Shown: one piece after another, positions 1-7,725 of the stretch
Position numbering within the stretch: the first letter of the stretch is position 1
Layout: the number at the start of each line of letters is the position of its first letter
Assembly (NCBI GenBank): GCA_964483245.1
Contig: CAZABP010000023.1
Location: forward strand, 11,990-75,989
Reading direction: 5' to 3'
From: CAZABP01 sp964483245
GTDB taxonomy: Bacteria; Planctomycetota; UBA1135; UBA2386
Length of the DNA: 64,000 nucleotides
Notes under the pieces: generated by a model
Databases searched by the model: none
Told to the model about the DNA's origin: nothing
Seen by the model: the letters and a program-made list of their open reading frames with translations, nothing else
Made by a program: the position numbers and the translations under genes

Positions 1-1
1 G

Positions 2-1129
2 CTGGACAGCGGGGAGCACGCGGGAGCGCTGGAGGACCTGCGTGTGGTCGTGCGGCAGCAGGAGGATCCGTACCTGGATGAGTTGGCCAGGCGGTTTGCG
101 CGGGCGGATGCCAAGGTCGTCGGGGTTGCTGCGATCGACTGGAGCGGTCTGCCGGAGCCGGCAAGTGCGGTCGGACGCTATGCCGCCGGGTTCGACCTGC
201 TGCGGCGGCGCGCGCCGCAGGGGTACGAGGAGCGCGCGGTGGCGTTGTTGCAGGAGGCCGCGAAGGAGATGCCGGCGGCGAACGATCTGCTGCTGATCGC
301 GCTGGTCAATCTGGGTGAGCAGAAGCAGGAGCTGGCGCTCTTCACGCAGGCGCGTGAGCTCGCGCAGGCGCGCGAGCGGGAGCTGGAGCGCGAAACGGCG
401 CGGACGCTGGCGATGCGTGGAGTCGCGTTCATCGTCGAGAAGCGCTACCGGGACGCAATCGAGGTGCTGCGGCGTGCGGATGAACTGTGCCCCGACCAGC
501 ACGGGCCGCTGAACAACCTCGGGATTGCGCTGCAACGGACCAACCAACTCGCGGAAGCGGCAGCGATCCTGGAGCGCGCGAAGCGAGTGCGGCCGTTCTT
601 CTCGAACACGTACATCACGCTGGCGCGGGTCAGGCGTGACCAGGCGCGTTACGACGATGCGTTTGCTCTTGCGGATGCTCTGCCGGACGACGATCCGGAG
701 CGCCTCGCTTGGGCGCGGCCAGAGCTGCGCGGGACGATCTACTTCTCACGCGCGCTGGCACATTGGGACGCGGAAGACCGTGAGGCGCTGGCAGCGGACG
801 CGGCGCAGGCCGCGAGCGAGTTCCAGGCCGTCTTCGCTGCCGTTCCAGCGAAACTGCGTCCACGCTACGCGCAGTATCGCGACATGACGTCGATGCTGGC
901 CGCAGGCAGATTCGACGACGCAGCGATGCTCTTCCTGCGCCAACTGGAGCGGGAGCCGGACGACGCATACCAGGTCGCCAACCTCGCAGCAGTACTGCCC
1001 AAGGATGGGCTCGACGCCGCGGCGACCCGCAGACTGTTGGCCTGGGTGCACGCGTTGGCTGCACGACTCGCTCCTGCGGATCCGGAGTTCGCCGCGCGCC
1101 AGGAAGCCCGGCGACGCGATCTGCGCTGA
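2..1129 (+). CDS. TPR-repeat protein, C-terminal part (5-prime end outside window)
   Basis: The reading frame is open from the left edge, so the gene starts outside the window; the GTG at 44 is only an internal codon. The visible 375 residues are helical and contain tetratricopeptide repeats, clearest where NLGIALQRTNQLAEAAAIL sits in the middle third. TPR units bind other proteins. The arrangement (long helical part, TPRs, then a stretch ending in basic residues) resembles the C-terminal half of the Ser/Thr kinase at 24632-27145, so this may be the tail of another membrane kinase, but no kinase motif is inside the window. The gene ends 11 bp before the convergent GH15 gene. Function is inferred from repeats only. 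Confidence 0.75.
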   Translation: MDSGEHAGALEDLRVVVRQQEDPYLDELARRFARADAKVVGVAAIDWSGLPEPASAVGRYAAGFDLLRRRAPQGYEERAVALLQEAAKEMPAANDLLLIALVNLGEQKQELALFTQARELAQARERELERETARTLAMRGVAFIVEKRYRDAIEVLRRADELCPDQHGPLNNLGIALQRTNQLAEAAAILERAKRVRPFFSNTYITLARVRRDQARYDDAFALADALPDDDPERLAWARPELRGTIYFSRALAHWDAEDREALAADAAQAASEFQAVFAAVPAKLRPRYAQYRDMTSMLAAGRFDDAAMLFLRQLEREPDDAYQVANLAAVLPKDGLDAAATRRLLAWVHALAARLAPADPEFAARQEARRRDLR

Positions 1130-1140
1130 TTCGCGTCGGC

Positions 1141-2892
1141 CTACATCCAGCTCCGCGCGATCCGGAAGGCCGCGTTGATCAGCCCGACGTGGCTGTAGGT
1201 CTGCGGAAAGTTCCCGCTCTGCTCCATCGAGCCCGGCAGGATGTCCTCGCTGTAGAGCCCGAGCCCGTTGTGCAGCTCGAGCAGGTGCTCGAACAGTTTG
1301 CGCGCTTCGTCGATCCGACCGACGATCGCCAACGACTCGACGAGCCAGAACGAGCAGACCGTGAACGCCGCCTGCGGCACGCCAAAGTCGTCCTCGACCG
1401 CGTAACGCCGCAGCAGGCCGCCATCGATCGCCAGCCGCTTGCGGATCGCCTCGACGTGTGTTTCGGCACGCGCCTTCGGCAGGAATCCCACGTGCACGGC
1501 GAGCAGCAGCGCCGCGTCGAGCTGCGGCTGGTCGGCCGCCTGCACGAGCGCGCCGAGTTGGTCGTTCCAGCAGCGCGTCTCGAGCAGCTTGCCGGCGCAC
1601 TCGGCCAGGCGCAGCGCGCGCGCCGCGAGCTCCGGTGAACCGAGCGCATCGCCGATCTCGGCGGCGCGCCGTCCGCCGGCCCAATGCGCGAGCAGCGTGA
1701 ACCCGTGCAACTGCCGCGTCCCGCGCAGCTCCCAGATCCCGGCGTCCGGCTCCTCCATGCGCGCCTCGATCTGGTCGAGCAGCCGGTGCACGAGCCGCAG
1801 CGACGCCGAGACCGACTCGTCGCCGGAGAACCGCACGTCGAGCAGCATCCGGCTGATCGCGAGGATCATCTCGCCATAGACGTCGTTCTGCGTGTGCAGC
1901 CGTGCCTGGTTGCTGATCCGCACCGGACGGTTGCCGGCGAATCCATCGAGGTGCTCCAGCTCGACTTCCGGTCCGAGCCGGCCGCCGGTGATCGTGTAGA
2001 CCGGCGCCAACACGCCATCCGAGTCCTCGCAGATGTTGCGCAGGTAGATCAGGAACCGCTCCATCTCCTGCACGTGGCCGATCCGCTCGAATGCGTTCAG
2101 CGTGAAGAACGCATCGCGCAGCCAGCAGAACCGGTAGTCCCAGTTGCGTCCGGAGCCGGGATGCTCCGGCAGGCTCGTCGTCGTCGCGGCGAGCAGCGCG
2201 CCGGTGTCCTCGTACTGGTGCAGCTTCAACACCAGCGCCGAGCGGATCACCTCGCGTTGGTAGTCGCGCGTGATGCGGGTCTGCTTGACCCAGCGCCGCC
2301 AGTAGTCGGTGGTCCGCGACAGGAAGCTCTCGGCCGATTCTTCGAGCGGCGCTTCGAGCGGCTCGCCCCAGGTCAGCACGAAGTGCCGCGACTGCGTCAG
2401 CGTGAACGTCCGTTCCTGCTCGATGTAGCTGAGCGGGACGTTGGTCGTCAGCCGGACCGGCGCCGGCATCCCCTGGTACTGGATGTGGTTGCTCGCCAGG
2501 ACCGGGCTGCTCTGTCTGCGCCCGTAGTCGTAGACCGGCCGGCAGCGGACCCGCAGCCGCGGCTCGCCGCTCAGCGGCCGCAGCACGCGCACCAACGACG
2601 TCGGTTTGTAGTAGCGGTTGTAGAGCTCGAAGCGTGGCGCGAAGTCGTACAGCTCGAACGCGCCGTCCGGTCCGTCGAACTGCGTGCGCAGCACGTTGGT
2701 GTTCTCGACGTAGCGCTGGTCGATCTTGCCTTGTGTTGCCGGCTCGACGCTGAACATGCCGCCGCGTTCGCGATCCAGCAGCGGACCGAAGACGAACGAG
2801 TCGTCCGGTCTCGGCCAGCACAGCCACTCGACGGAGCCGTGGTGCAGCAGCGCGCTGTAGGCACAGTTGCCGATGATTCCGAGGTTCCGCAT
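1141..2892 (-). CDS. Glycoside hydrolase family 15 protein (glucoamylase/trehalase-like)
   Basis: This 583-residue protein has the layout of the bacterial GH15 family: an N-terminal beta-sandwich beginning RNLGIIGNCAYSALL, then an (alpha/alpha)6 barrel. The barrel carries NWDYRFCWLRDA near residue 255, WELRG (general acid Glu), LYSED (base Glu) and GNFPQTYSHVGLINAA near the C-terminus, all family hallmarks. Members hydrolyse alpha-glucosidic bonds, either in malto-oligosaccharides or in trehalose; the neighbour suggests trehalose as substrate. There is no signal peptide, so it is probably cytoplasmic. It is divergent from the trehalose-6-phosphate synthase/phosphatase gene with only 45 bp between the start codons, so the two probably share a regulatory region. 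The substrate is an inference from context. Confidence 0.92.
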   Translation of the reverse strand: MRNLGIIGNCAYSALLHHGSVEWLCWPRPDDSFVFGPLLDRERGGMFSVEPATQGKIDQRYVENTNVLRTQFDGPDGAFELYDFAPRFELYNRYYKPTSLVRVLRPLSGEPRLRVRCRPVYDYGRRQSSPVLASNHIQYQGMPAPVRLTTNVPLSYIEQERTFTLTQSRHFVLTWGEPLEAPLEESAESFLSRTTDYWRRWVKQTRITRDYQREVIRSALVLKLHQYEDTGALLAATTTSLPEHPGSGRNWDYRFCWLRDAFFTLNAFERIGHVQEMERFLIYLRNICEDSDGVLAPVYTITGGRLGPEVELEHLDGFAGNRPVRISNQARLHTQNDVYGEMILAISRMLLDVRFSGDESVSASLRLVHRLLDQIEARMEEPDAGIWELRGTRQLHGFTLLAHWAGGRRAAEIGDALGSPELAARALRLAECAGKLLETRCWNDQLGALVQAADQPQLDAALLLAVHVGFLPKARAETHVEAIRKRLAIDGGLLRRYAVEDDFGVPQAAFTVCSFWLVESLAIVGRIDEARKLFEHLLELHNGLGLYSEDILPGSMEQSGNFPQTYSHVGLINAAFRIARSWM

Positions 2893-2937
2893 CCTGCAGC
2901 GGCGCAGGATGTCCGTTAGGCTGAGCGATCCGCAAGC

Positions 2938-5229
2938 ATGAACTCCGAGGTGGTGAAGGATCGATCACAGCCGCGCGACATCATCGTCGCGAGCAACCGG
3001 CTGCCGATCTCGGTGCGCTTGCCGGGGGCAGCGGCGGCGCGCAGCGCCGGCCGGCGCGGGACGAGCCGCGGCGCGCTGGCAGCACCGGCGTCGATCGAGC
3101 TCTCGCGCAGCTCCGGCGGGCTCGCGGCGGCGCTGTCCGGCGTCGAGGGGATCCGCGCCTGGGTCGGTTGGCCTGGCACCGACGTGCCGGCCGAGCACCA
3201 GGAGGAGGTGACGGCGCGGCTCCGCGACGACGGGTTCGAGCCGGTGTTCCTGCCGGCGGATCTCGAGCAGCGCTACTACACGCAGACCTGCAACAGCGCG
3301 ATCTGGCCGCTGTTCCACTACTTCGCGGATCGTTTCGAGCTCGGGGCGCAGGCGTGGGACGCTTACCGCGAGGCGAACCAACGCTTCGCCGCCGCGATCC
3401 TGCAGATCGTGCGTCCAGGCTCGACGGTCTGGGTGCACGACTTCCATCTGATGCTGGTGCCGCGGCTGCTGCGCGCGGTCCGGCCCGACCTCGAGATCGG
3501 ATTCTTCCTGCACATCCCGTTTCCGTCGTCGGAGGTCTACCGGATCCTGCCGATGCGCGAAGAACTGCTGCAGGGAATGCTCGGCGCCGACTACGTCGGG
3601 TTCCATACCAGCGACTTCGCCCGCCATTTCCGCTCCGCGTGCCTGCGGGTCCTCGGGCTCGAGTCGGAGCCGGATTCGATCCAGTTCGAAGGGCGGCAGG
3701 TCACGCTCGGGGCCGACCCGATCGGGATCGATGCGCCGCACTTCGATCGGATGCTGGCGGATCCGGAGACGGCGCGGCTGTACGACGAGATCTCGCGCCG
3801 CTATGGCGACCGCAAGCTCGTACTCGGCATCGAGCGGCTGGATTACACCAAGGGCATCCTGCTGAAGCTGCGGGCCTTCGACCGGTTCCTCGAGCAACAC
3901 GGGACGCGCGACCGGCGGGTCACGCTGCTGCAGGTGTTGGTGCCGAGCCGGCTCGCGACGCCGGACTATCAGGAGCTGAAGGAGGAGATCGAGCGTGAGG
4001 TCGGGCGGATCAACGGCAAGCACAGCCGGCCGGGGGTCACCCCGATCGAGTACATGCACCGCAGCCTGTCGCCGCAGGAGCTGGTCGCGCTGTACCGATT
4101 CGCGGACCTCGCGGTCGTGACGCCGATCCGCGACGGCATGAACCTGGTCGCGCAGGAGTTCGTCTACTGCCAGAACGCACCGGGGCCGGGGCCGCGCGCG
4201 AAAGGGATGCTGGTGCTGAGCGAGTTCGCCGGGGCGGCGCACTCGCTGGTGCGAGCGCTGCTGACGAATCCATGGAACCTCGAGCAGGCGATGAACCACA
4301 TCGGGGATGGCCTGTCGATGCCGGAGGCGGAACGGCTGGCGCGCGTCGAAGCGATGGCGGAGCAGGTCGCTGCGATGCAGGCCGGCGCGTGGGCGCAGGG
4401 CTACCTGCGGCGGCTGCACCGCGCCGTGCAGCGCGACCGTTCGCGGCCGCGCGCCGAGCGGCTCGACGAGCGTGCGACCGAAGCGCTGGTCGAACGCTTC
4501 CGCGGCGCGCAGCGACGCTGGCTGTTCCTGGACTACGACGGCTCACTGCGCGAAGTCACGACGCATCCGGATCAGGCGAGTCCTTCGCGCGAGCTGCGCG
4601 AGCTGCTGCGCCGGTTGGCCGGAGTACCCGGTTGCGAGGTGCACGTCGTCAGCGGGCGCAAGCGGCAGACGATGCTGAGCTGGCTCGGCGACCTGCCGAT
4701 CCGGCTCTGTGCCGAGCACGGTCTCGTCGCGCGCGCGCCGGAGCAGGACTGGCAGCAGCGGATCGACGTGGATCTCTCCTGGATGCCGCCGGTCGAACAA
4801 CTGCTGGGTGCCGTGACCGATGAGGTGCCTGGCACGATGATCGAACGCAAGTCGGCAGGGATCGCGTGGCACTACCGCGAGGCGGAACCGGACTACGGTG
4901 CCTGGCGTGCGCGCGAGCTGCTGAGCACGCTGCGCGACATGCTGGCGCAGGCGCCGGCCGAGGCGATCAGCGGCCGGCGTGTCATCGAGGTGCGCAGCTC
5001 CGGCGTCGACAAGGGGAGCTACGTGAAGACCGAAGTCGCGCGCGCCGGGCCGGACGACTTCGTGCTCTGCGTCGGGGACGACCGGACGGATCTCGACATG
5101 TACGCCGTGCTGCCGCCGCACGCGGTGTCGATCCATGTCGGCGAGCCTGTCGTCGACTGCCGCTACACGATCGAGAACCCTTCGGCGGTGCGGGCGCTTC
5201 TGCGCCGGCTGGCGGACGCGGGTGGCTGA
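2938..5229 (+). CDS. otsA-otsB: Bifunctional trehalose-6-phosphate synthase / trehalose-phosphatase
   Basis: The N-terminal two thirds is a GT20 trehalose-6-phosphate synthase, with IVASNRLPISV near the start, SGGLAAAL, WVHDFHLMLVP, FFLHIPFPSSE, GIERLDYTKGI and DGMNLVAQEF. From about residue 525 follows a HAD-type trehalose-6-phosphate phosphatase: LDYDGSL carries the nucleophile Asp, then VVSGR, AEHGL, GVDKG with the motif-III Lys, and GDDRTDLDM. The protein joins UDP-glucose and glucose-6-phosphate and then removes the phosphate to give trehalose. Such OtsA-OtsB fusions are known in several bacteria and in eukaryotes. At 763 residues, both domains look complete. The ATG at 2938 leaves 45 bp to the divergent GH15 gene. 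The pair gives synthesis and probable breakdown of trehalose, a common osmoprotectant. Confidence 0.95.
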   Translation: MNSEVVKDRSQPRDIIVASNRLPISVRLPGAAAARSAGRRGTSRGALAAPASIELSRSSGGLAAALSGVEGIRAWVGWPGTDVPAEHQEEVTARLRDDGFEPVFLPADLEQRYYTQTCNSAIWPLFHYFADRFELGAQAWDAYREANQRFAAAILQIVRPGSTVWVHDFHLMLVPRLLRAVRPDLEIGFFLHIPFPSSEVYRILPMREELLQGMLGADYVGFHTSDFARHFRSACLRVLGLESEPDSIQFEGRQVTLGADPIGIDAPHFDRMLADPETARLYDEISRRYGDRKLVLGIERLDYTKGILLKLRAFDRFLEQHGTRDRRVTLLQVLVPSRLATPDYQELKEEIEREVGRINGKHSRPGVTPIEYMHRSLSPQELVALYRFADLAVVTPIRDGMNLVAQEFVYCQNAPGPGPRAKGMLVLSEFAGAAHSLVRALLTNPWNLEQAMNHIGDGLSMPEAERLARVEAMAEQVAAMQAGAWAQGYLRRLHRAVQRDRSRPRAERLDERATEALVERFRGAQRRWLFLDYDGSLREVTTHPDQASPSRELRELLRRLAGVPGCEVHVVSGRKRQTMLSWLGDLPIRLCAEHGLVARAPEQDWQQRIDVDLSWMPPVEQLLGAVTDEVPGTMIERKSAGIAWHYREAEPDYGAWRARELLSTLRDMLAQAPAEAISGRRVIEVRSSGVDKGSYVKTEVARAGPDDFVLCVGDDRTDLDMYAVLPPHAVSIHVGEPVVDCRYTIENPSAVRALLRRLADAGG

Positions 5230-5318
5230 CGGATCCAGGGATTCCCTGGGGGTCGGCGGCATCTCGGCGCCGCAGTAGCCTTTCCGACCTCCGCCATCAT
5301 TCCCCTCGGTTGGAACCC

Positions 5319-6740
5319 ATGCGCCTGACGATCCCGTGCTCGATCCTCGTCTCTGCTGCCGGTCTGGCAGCGCAATGTCCGGAGTCCGCCGGACACCTGG
5401 CTGGCATTCCGACGGCGCTGTCGGTCGCCCACGATGCTGCCGTCCCGTTCGGGGGTGGTGACCTGCTGCTGAAGGGGTCCGGGTTCTTCTCGGTGCCGCC
5501 GGGCGGGTATCCGAACAACGGCGGACCGGTGTTCGACTTCGCCGCGCTGGCGAAGGCGTGCGGCGCGCAACGCACGCCGGACCTGGACGCGATGAGCCTC
5601 GGGCTCGATTGGATCCTGGCCGACGACAGCAACGGGCGCGTCAAGGTGCCACCGAACCGGTGGGCCGTGTTGACGTTGTCGGTGACGCGCAAGAGCCAGG
5701 GCAAGGTCGGGTCGAGGATCCGCACCGAGGCGACGCGTCCGGATGGCGCGGCGGCGGACGTGTTCTCGTACGTGTTGCCGGGGAGCCAGCTCCCCAAGGA
5801 GCTGGTCGGGATCACCGAGCGCGCGCAGGACAGCCGCGAGATCGATCTCGGCGGCGGCACGCAGCGCGAGGTGGACGCGTTGGATCACATGATCCCGTGG
5901 TTCACGCTCGACAGCGTGTTCCGCAGCCGGCTGTCGCCGACGCCATCGTGGTTCTTCTCGGTGTCGGCGGCCTCGCTGGCCGATGTGCCGACGTCGTGGT
6001 GGGGGAGCACGCCGCCGAGCGGCGCGACGATCTTCGTGTCCACTTGGCAGACGCGCTCGCGCAGCTGGACCTGCCCGCGCGTGTGGCGGAACTTCAAGGA
6101 GATCGGGCTCGACGTGAAGGAGGACATCGACGCGCTGGCGATCGACCTTGGCAACCAGCGGATGCTGTTCTCCACCGTCAGCGCGAAGCCGAATCCGATC
6201 ATGTTCCAGTACTTCGGGGCCGACTTCGCGCCGGCGCTGCCGTACACCGATCCGGAAGGGAAGCCGATCAGCGACTCGATCGGTTTGATCGAGATCGACG
6301 ACGCCGACGCGATCTGCGCGATGGATCCGTCGATCCGCTCCACCAGCAACGGCGGGTTCAACCCGACGCACTACGCGATCGCGACGCCGACGCCGCGCGC
6401 GCTGCCGTTCGTGCCCGCCGTGACCGGCAGCACGTTCCGCGAGTTCAGCGGCGGCCAGGTCAAGCTGGTCACGCACGTCGTCGGTTGGCCGAGCACAGGG
6501 CCGGGGCCGGGCGCCGGAGTCCTGTTCCTGACGCCGCCGGGCGTGCTCGTGCCGCTCGTGCAGTGGGCCGTGCTGCCGCGGAATCCGGCGAGCCCGTGGT
6601 GTGGCGATCCGCTCCGGGTCGAGCTGCCGATCCCGCCGGTGTTGAACCTGACGGGTGCGCAGCTCGACCTGCGCTGGTTCGTCGCCGACAGCGCATTGAC
6701 CGCGCTGTCGGAAGCCTGGCCGAGCCAGGTCCGCCTCTGA
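5319..6740 (+). CDS. Secreted planctomycete-type protein, paralogue of the 23180-24628 gene
   Basis: The protein has 473 residues with an N-terminal signal peptide (MRLTIPCSILVSAAGLAAQ, likely cleavage after AAQ). I do not recognise a catalytic family. It shares long stretches with the protein at 23180-24628: both have LDWI, a TFSVTR/TLSVTR strand, PDGAAAD.FSYVLPGS, TERAQDS/TQRAQDS, a DALA(I/V)D block, and DADAIC.MDP / DVDAICSIDP. The frame stays open far upstream, but the ATG at 5319 is chosen because it yields the signal peptide and clears the preceding gene by 89 bp. It is followed 9 bp later by an ECF sigma factor, so the two are likely cotranscribed. The second paralogue also sits in a sigma-factor operon, suggesting a shared functional role. 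Confidence 0.85.
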   Translation: MRLTIPCSILVSAAGLAAQCPESAGHLAGIPTALSVAHDAAVPFGGGDLLLKGSGFFSVPPGGYPNNGGPVFDFAALAKACGAQRTPDLDAMSLGLDWILADDSNGRVKVPPNRWAVLTLSVTRKSQGKVGSRIRTEATRPDGAAADVFSYVLPGSQLPKELVGITERAQDSREIDLGGGTQREVDALDHMIPWFTLDSVFRSRLSPTPSWFFSVSAASLADVPTSWWGSTPPSGATIFVSTWQTRSRSWTCPRVWRNFKEIGLDVKEDIDALAIDLGNQRMLFSTVSAKPNPIMFQYFGADFAPALPYTDPEGKPISDSIGLIEIDDADAICAMDPSIRSTSNGGFNPTHYAIATPTPRALPFVPAVTGSTFREFSGGQVKLVTHVVGWPSTGPGPGAGVLFLTPPGVLVPLVQWAVLPRNPASPWCGDPLRVELPIPPVLNLTGAQLDLRWFVADSALTALSEAWPSQVRL

Positions 6741-6749
6741 GCCGTCGCG

Positions 6750-7370
6750 ATGGCGGACGCCGCGCGCGATTGGCGTGACCTGCTGGCCGGCGCCGCCGCG
6801 CGCGACGCCGCAGCGCAGGAGGAGCTGATCGCGCGCTTCCAGCCGCGCGTGCGCGAGATCGTGCACCGCGCGCTCGAAGGGGACTTCCGGCGCAGCCATC
6901 GCTGGATCCTGCCGCTGTTCAGCACGCGCGACGTCGTGCAGGACGTGTTCCTGCAGGTCGTGCGCGGCCTCGAGGAAGCCGACTTCCCGGGCGAAGAGGC
7001 ATTCGTCGCGTATCTGTCGACCGTCGTGCGCAACCGCCTGCTGGACGCCGTCCGCCATCACGAGGCGCAGAAGCGCGACTCGCGCAAGCGCATCGAGCCG
7101 GGCACCGTCGGCTTCGAAGGGATCGCGCCCAGCCGCGATCCCACGCCGACGCTCGCCGCCTCACTCGCCGAGCAGAGTGCCCTCGTCCACGAAGTCTTCG
7201 CCACGTTCCCCGAACGCCAGCGCCTGCTGCTCGAACGCCGCCTCGTCGACGGGATCACGTACCCCGAGCTCGCGCGCGAGCTCGGCTACGCGTCCGAGGA
7301 CACCGTCCGCAACGCGTTCCTCGACGCGCACGCGAAGCTCCTCGTGCGCCTGCGCTCGCGCGGCGTGTGA
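6750..7370 (+). CDS. ECF-type RNA polymerase sigma factor
   Basis: The 206-residue protein has two sigma regions. The sigma-2 part contains a helix with STRDVVQDVFLQVV (polymerase binding and -10 recognition) and then the stretch LSTVVRNRLLDAVRHHE. The sigma-4 part has a helix-turn-helix near residues 160-195 with ERQRLLLERRL and YPELARELGYASEDTV. It is close to the sigma factor at 27142-27813; both have DFRR.H.WILPLFST and VRHHEA. This is the planctomycete ECF type usually linked to Ser/Thr kinases, but no kinase gene follows here. Directly after the stop lies a perfect 9-bp hairpin (7407-7432). The start ATG is 9 bp after the stop of the secreted-protein gene. Confidence 0.9.
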   Translation: MADAARDWRDLLAGAAARDAAAQEELIARFQPRVREIVHRALEGDFRRSHRWILPLFSTRDVVQDVFLQVVRGLEEADFPGEEAFVAYLSTVVRNRLLDAVRHHEAQKRDSRKRIEPGTVGFEGIAPSRDPTPTLAASLAEQSALVHEVFATFPERQRLLLERRLVDGITYPELARELGYASEDTVRNAFLDAHAKLLVRLRSRGV

Positions 7371-7384
7371 AAGTGGTACACGGG

Positions 7385-7454
7385 GTCTCTGAGACATACT
7401 CCGTCACTTCGCGCGGGTTTTTTCGCGCGAAGCGGTACGCCCGGTGTCTGAGAC
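7385..7454 (+). repeat. 70-bp palindromic repeat unit, copy 1
   Basis: The unit starts GTCTCTGAGAC and ends GTGTCTGAGAC, with CTTCGCGCG and CGCGCGAAG (7407-7415 and 7424-7432) forming a perfect 9-bp stem around a T-rich loop. The reverse complement of 13217-13286 aligns to it over its full 70 bp, including GCGCGAAGCGGTACGC. It lies just downstream of the sigma-factor gene, where the hairpin could also stop transcription. It looks like a REP-type interspersed palindrome. Confidence 0.75.
7407..7432 (+). terminator. Possible hairpin terminator after the sigma-factor gene
   Basis: A perfect 9-bp stem (CTTCGCGCG with CGCGCGAAG) encloses an 8-nt loop GGTTTTTT, 37 bp after the sigma-factor stop. 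There is no T-run after the stem, so it is not a canonical intrinsic terminator. It is also part of the 70-bp repeat unit. Confidence 0.35.
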
Positions 7455-7520
7455 GTGATCCGTCAGTTCGCGCGGGTTTCTTCGCAGTGGTCCATTCTGC
7501 TTCGCGTGCCCGAGGAAAAC

Positions 7521-7681
7521 GTGTCTGACACCCGCTGTACCGGTACACCCGGTGTCAGTTCTTTCACCGCCGCGACGCGGCGACCACGACGCCGTGAAAC
7601 CGACGGACCTGGCGCCGCTGCGGCGGCGACGTTCACCGACGGGGCGTATGACCAGTTTCTAAGGAGACACCTGCGCGGCGG
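7521..7681 (+). repeat. GTGTCTGACACC palindromic repeat, copy 1 (with an internal extra segment)
   Basis: Bases 7525-7558 form a 34-nt inverted repeat with two mismatches, centred on TGTACCGGTACA. The flanking GTGTCTGACACC, TTCACCG, and at 7631-7681 GTTCACCGACGGGGCGTATGACC plus AGGAGACACCTGCGCGGC match 13089-13178 in the same orientation. Copy 1 has about 70 bp more between the palindrome and the shared tail. In other bacteria GTGTC-type palindromes of this kind accompany REP-associated tyrosine transposases; no such transposase is in the window. Confidence 0.7.
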
Positions 7682-7725
7682 CTTCGCGTGCGTCGCGCTG
7701 CGGCGCTGGTCGCAAGGGCTGATCA

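Larger units (their letters stand above)
7371..7725. other. Intergenic repeat cluster upstream of the tandem Ig-repeat genes
   Basis: This 355-bp gap holds no convincing gene. It carries a 70-bp palindromic unit (7385-7454), a second partial copy of the same unit from about 7447 to 7490 (it shares GTCAGTTCGCGCGGG), and a GTGTCTGACACC-type palindrome at 7521-7559 with more shared sequence at 7631-7681. The same units recur at 13089-13290 on the other side of the two paralogous genes. Any promoter for the gene at 7726 must lie among these repeats; I see no clear -35/-10 pair. Confidence 0.7.

Noticed and set aside
746..2968. Very long open frames antisense to real genes (for example 746-2968 minus, 5163-7061 minus, 13971-16022 minus, 24524-27475 plus)
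   Set aside because: High GC produces long shadow frames; their residue composition (Arg/Ala/Pro-rich) and lack of any domain contrast with the genes on the other strand.
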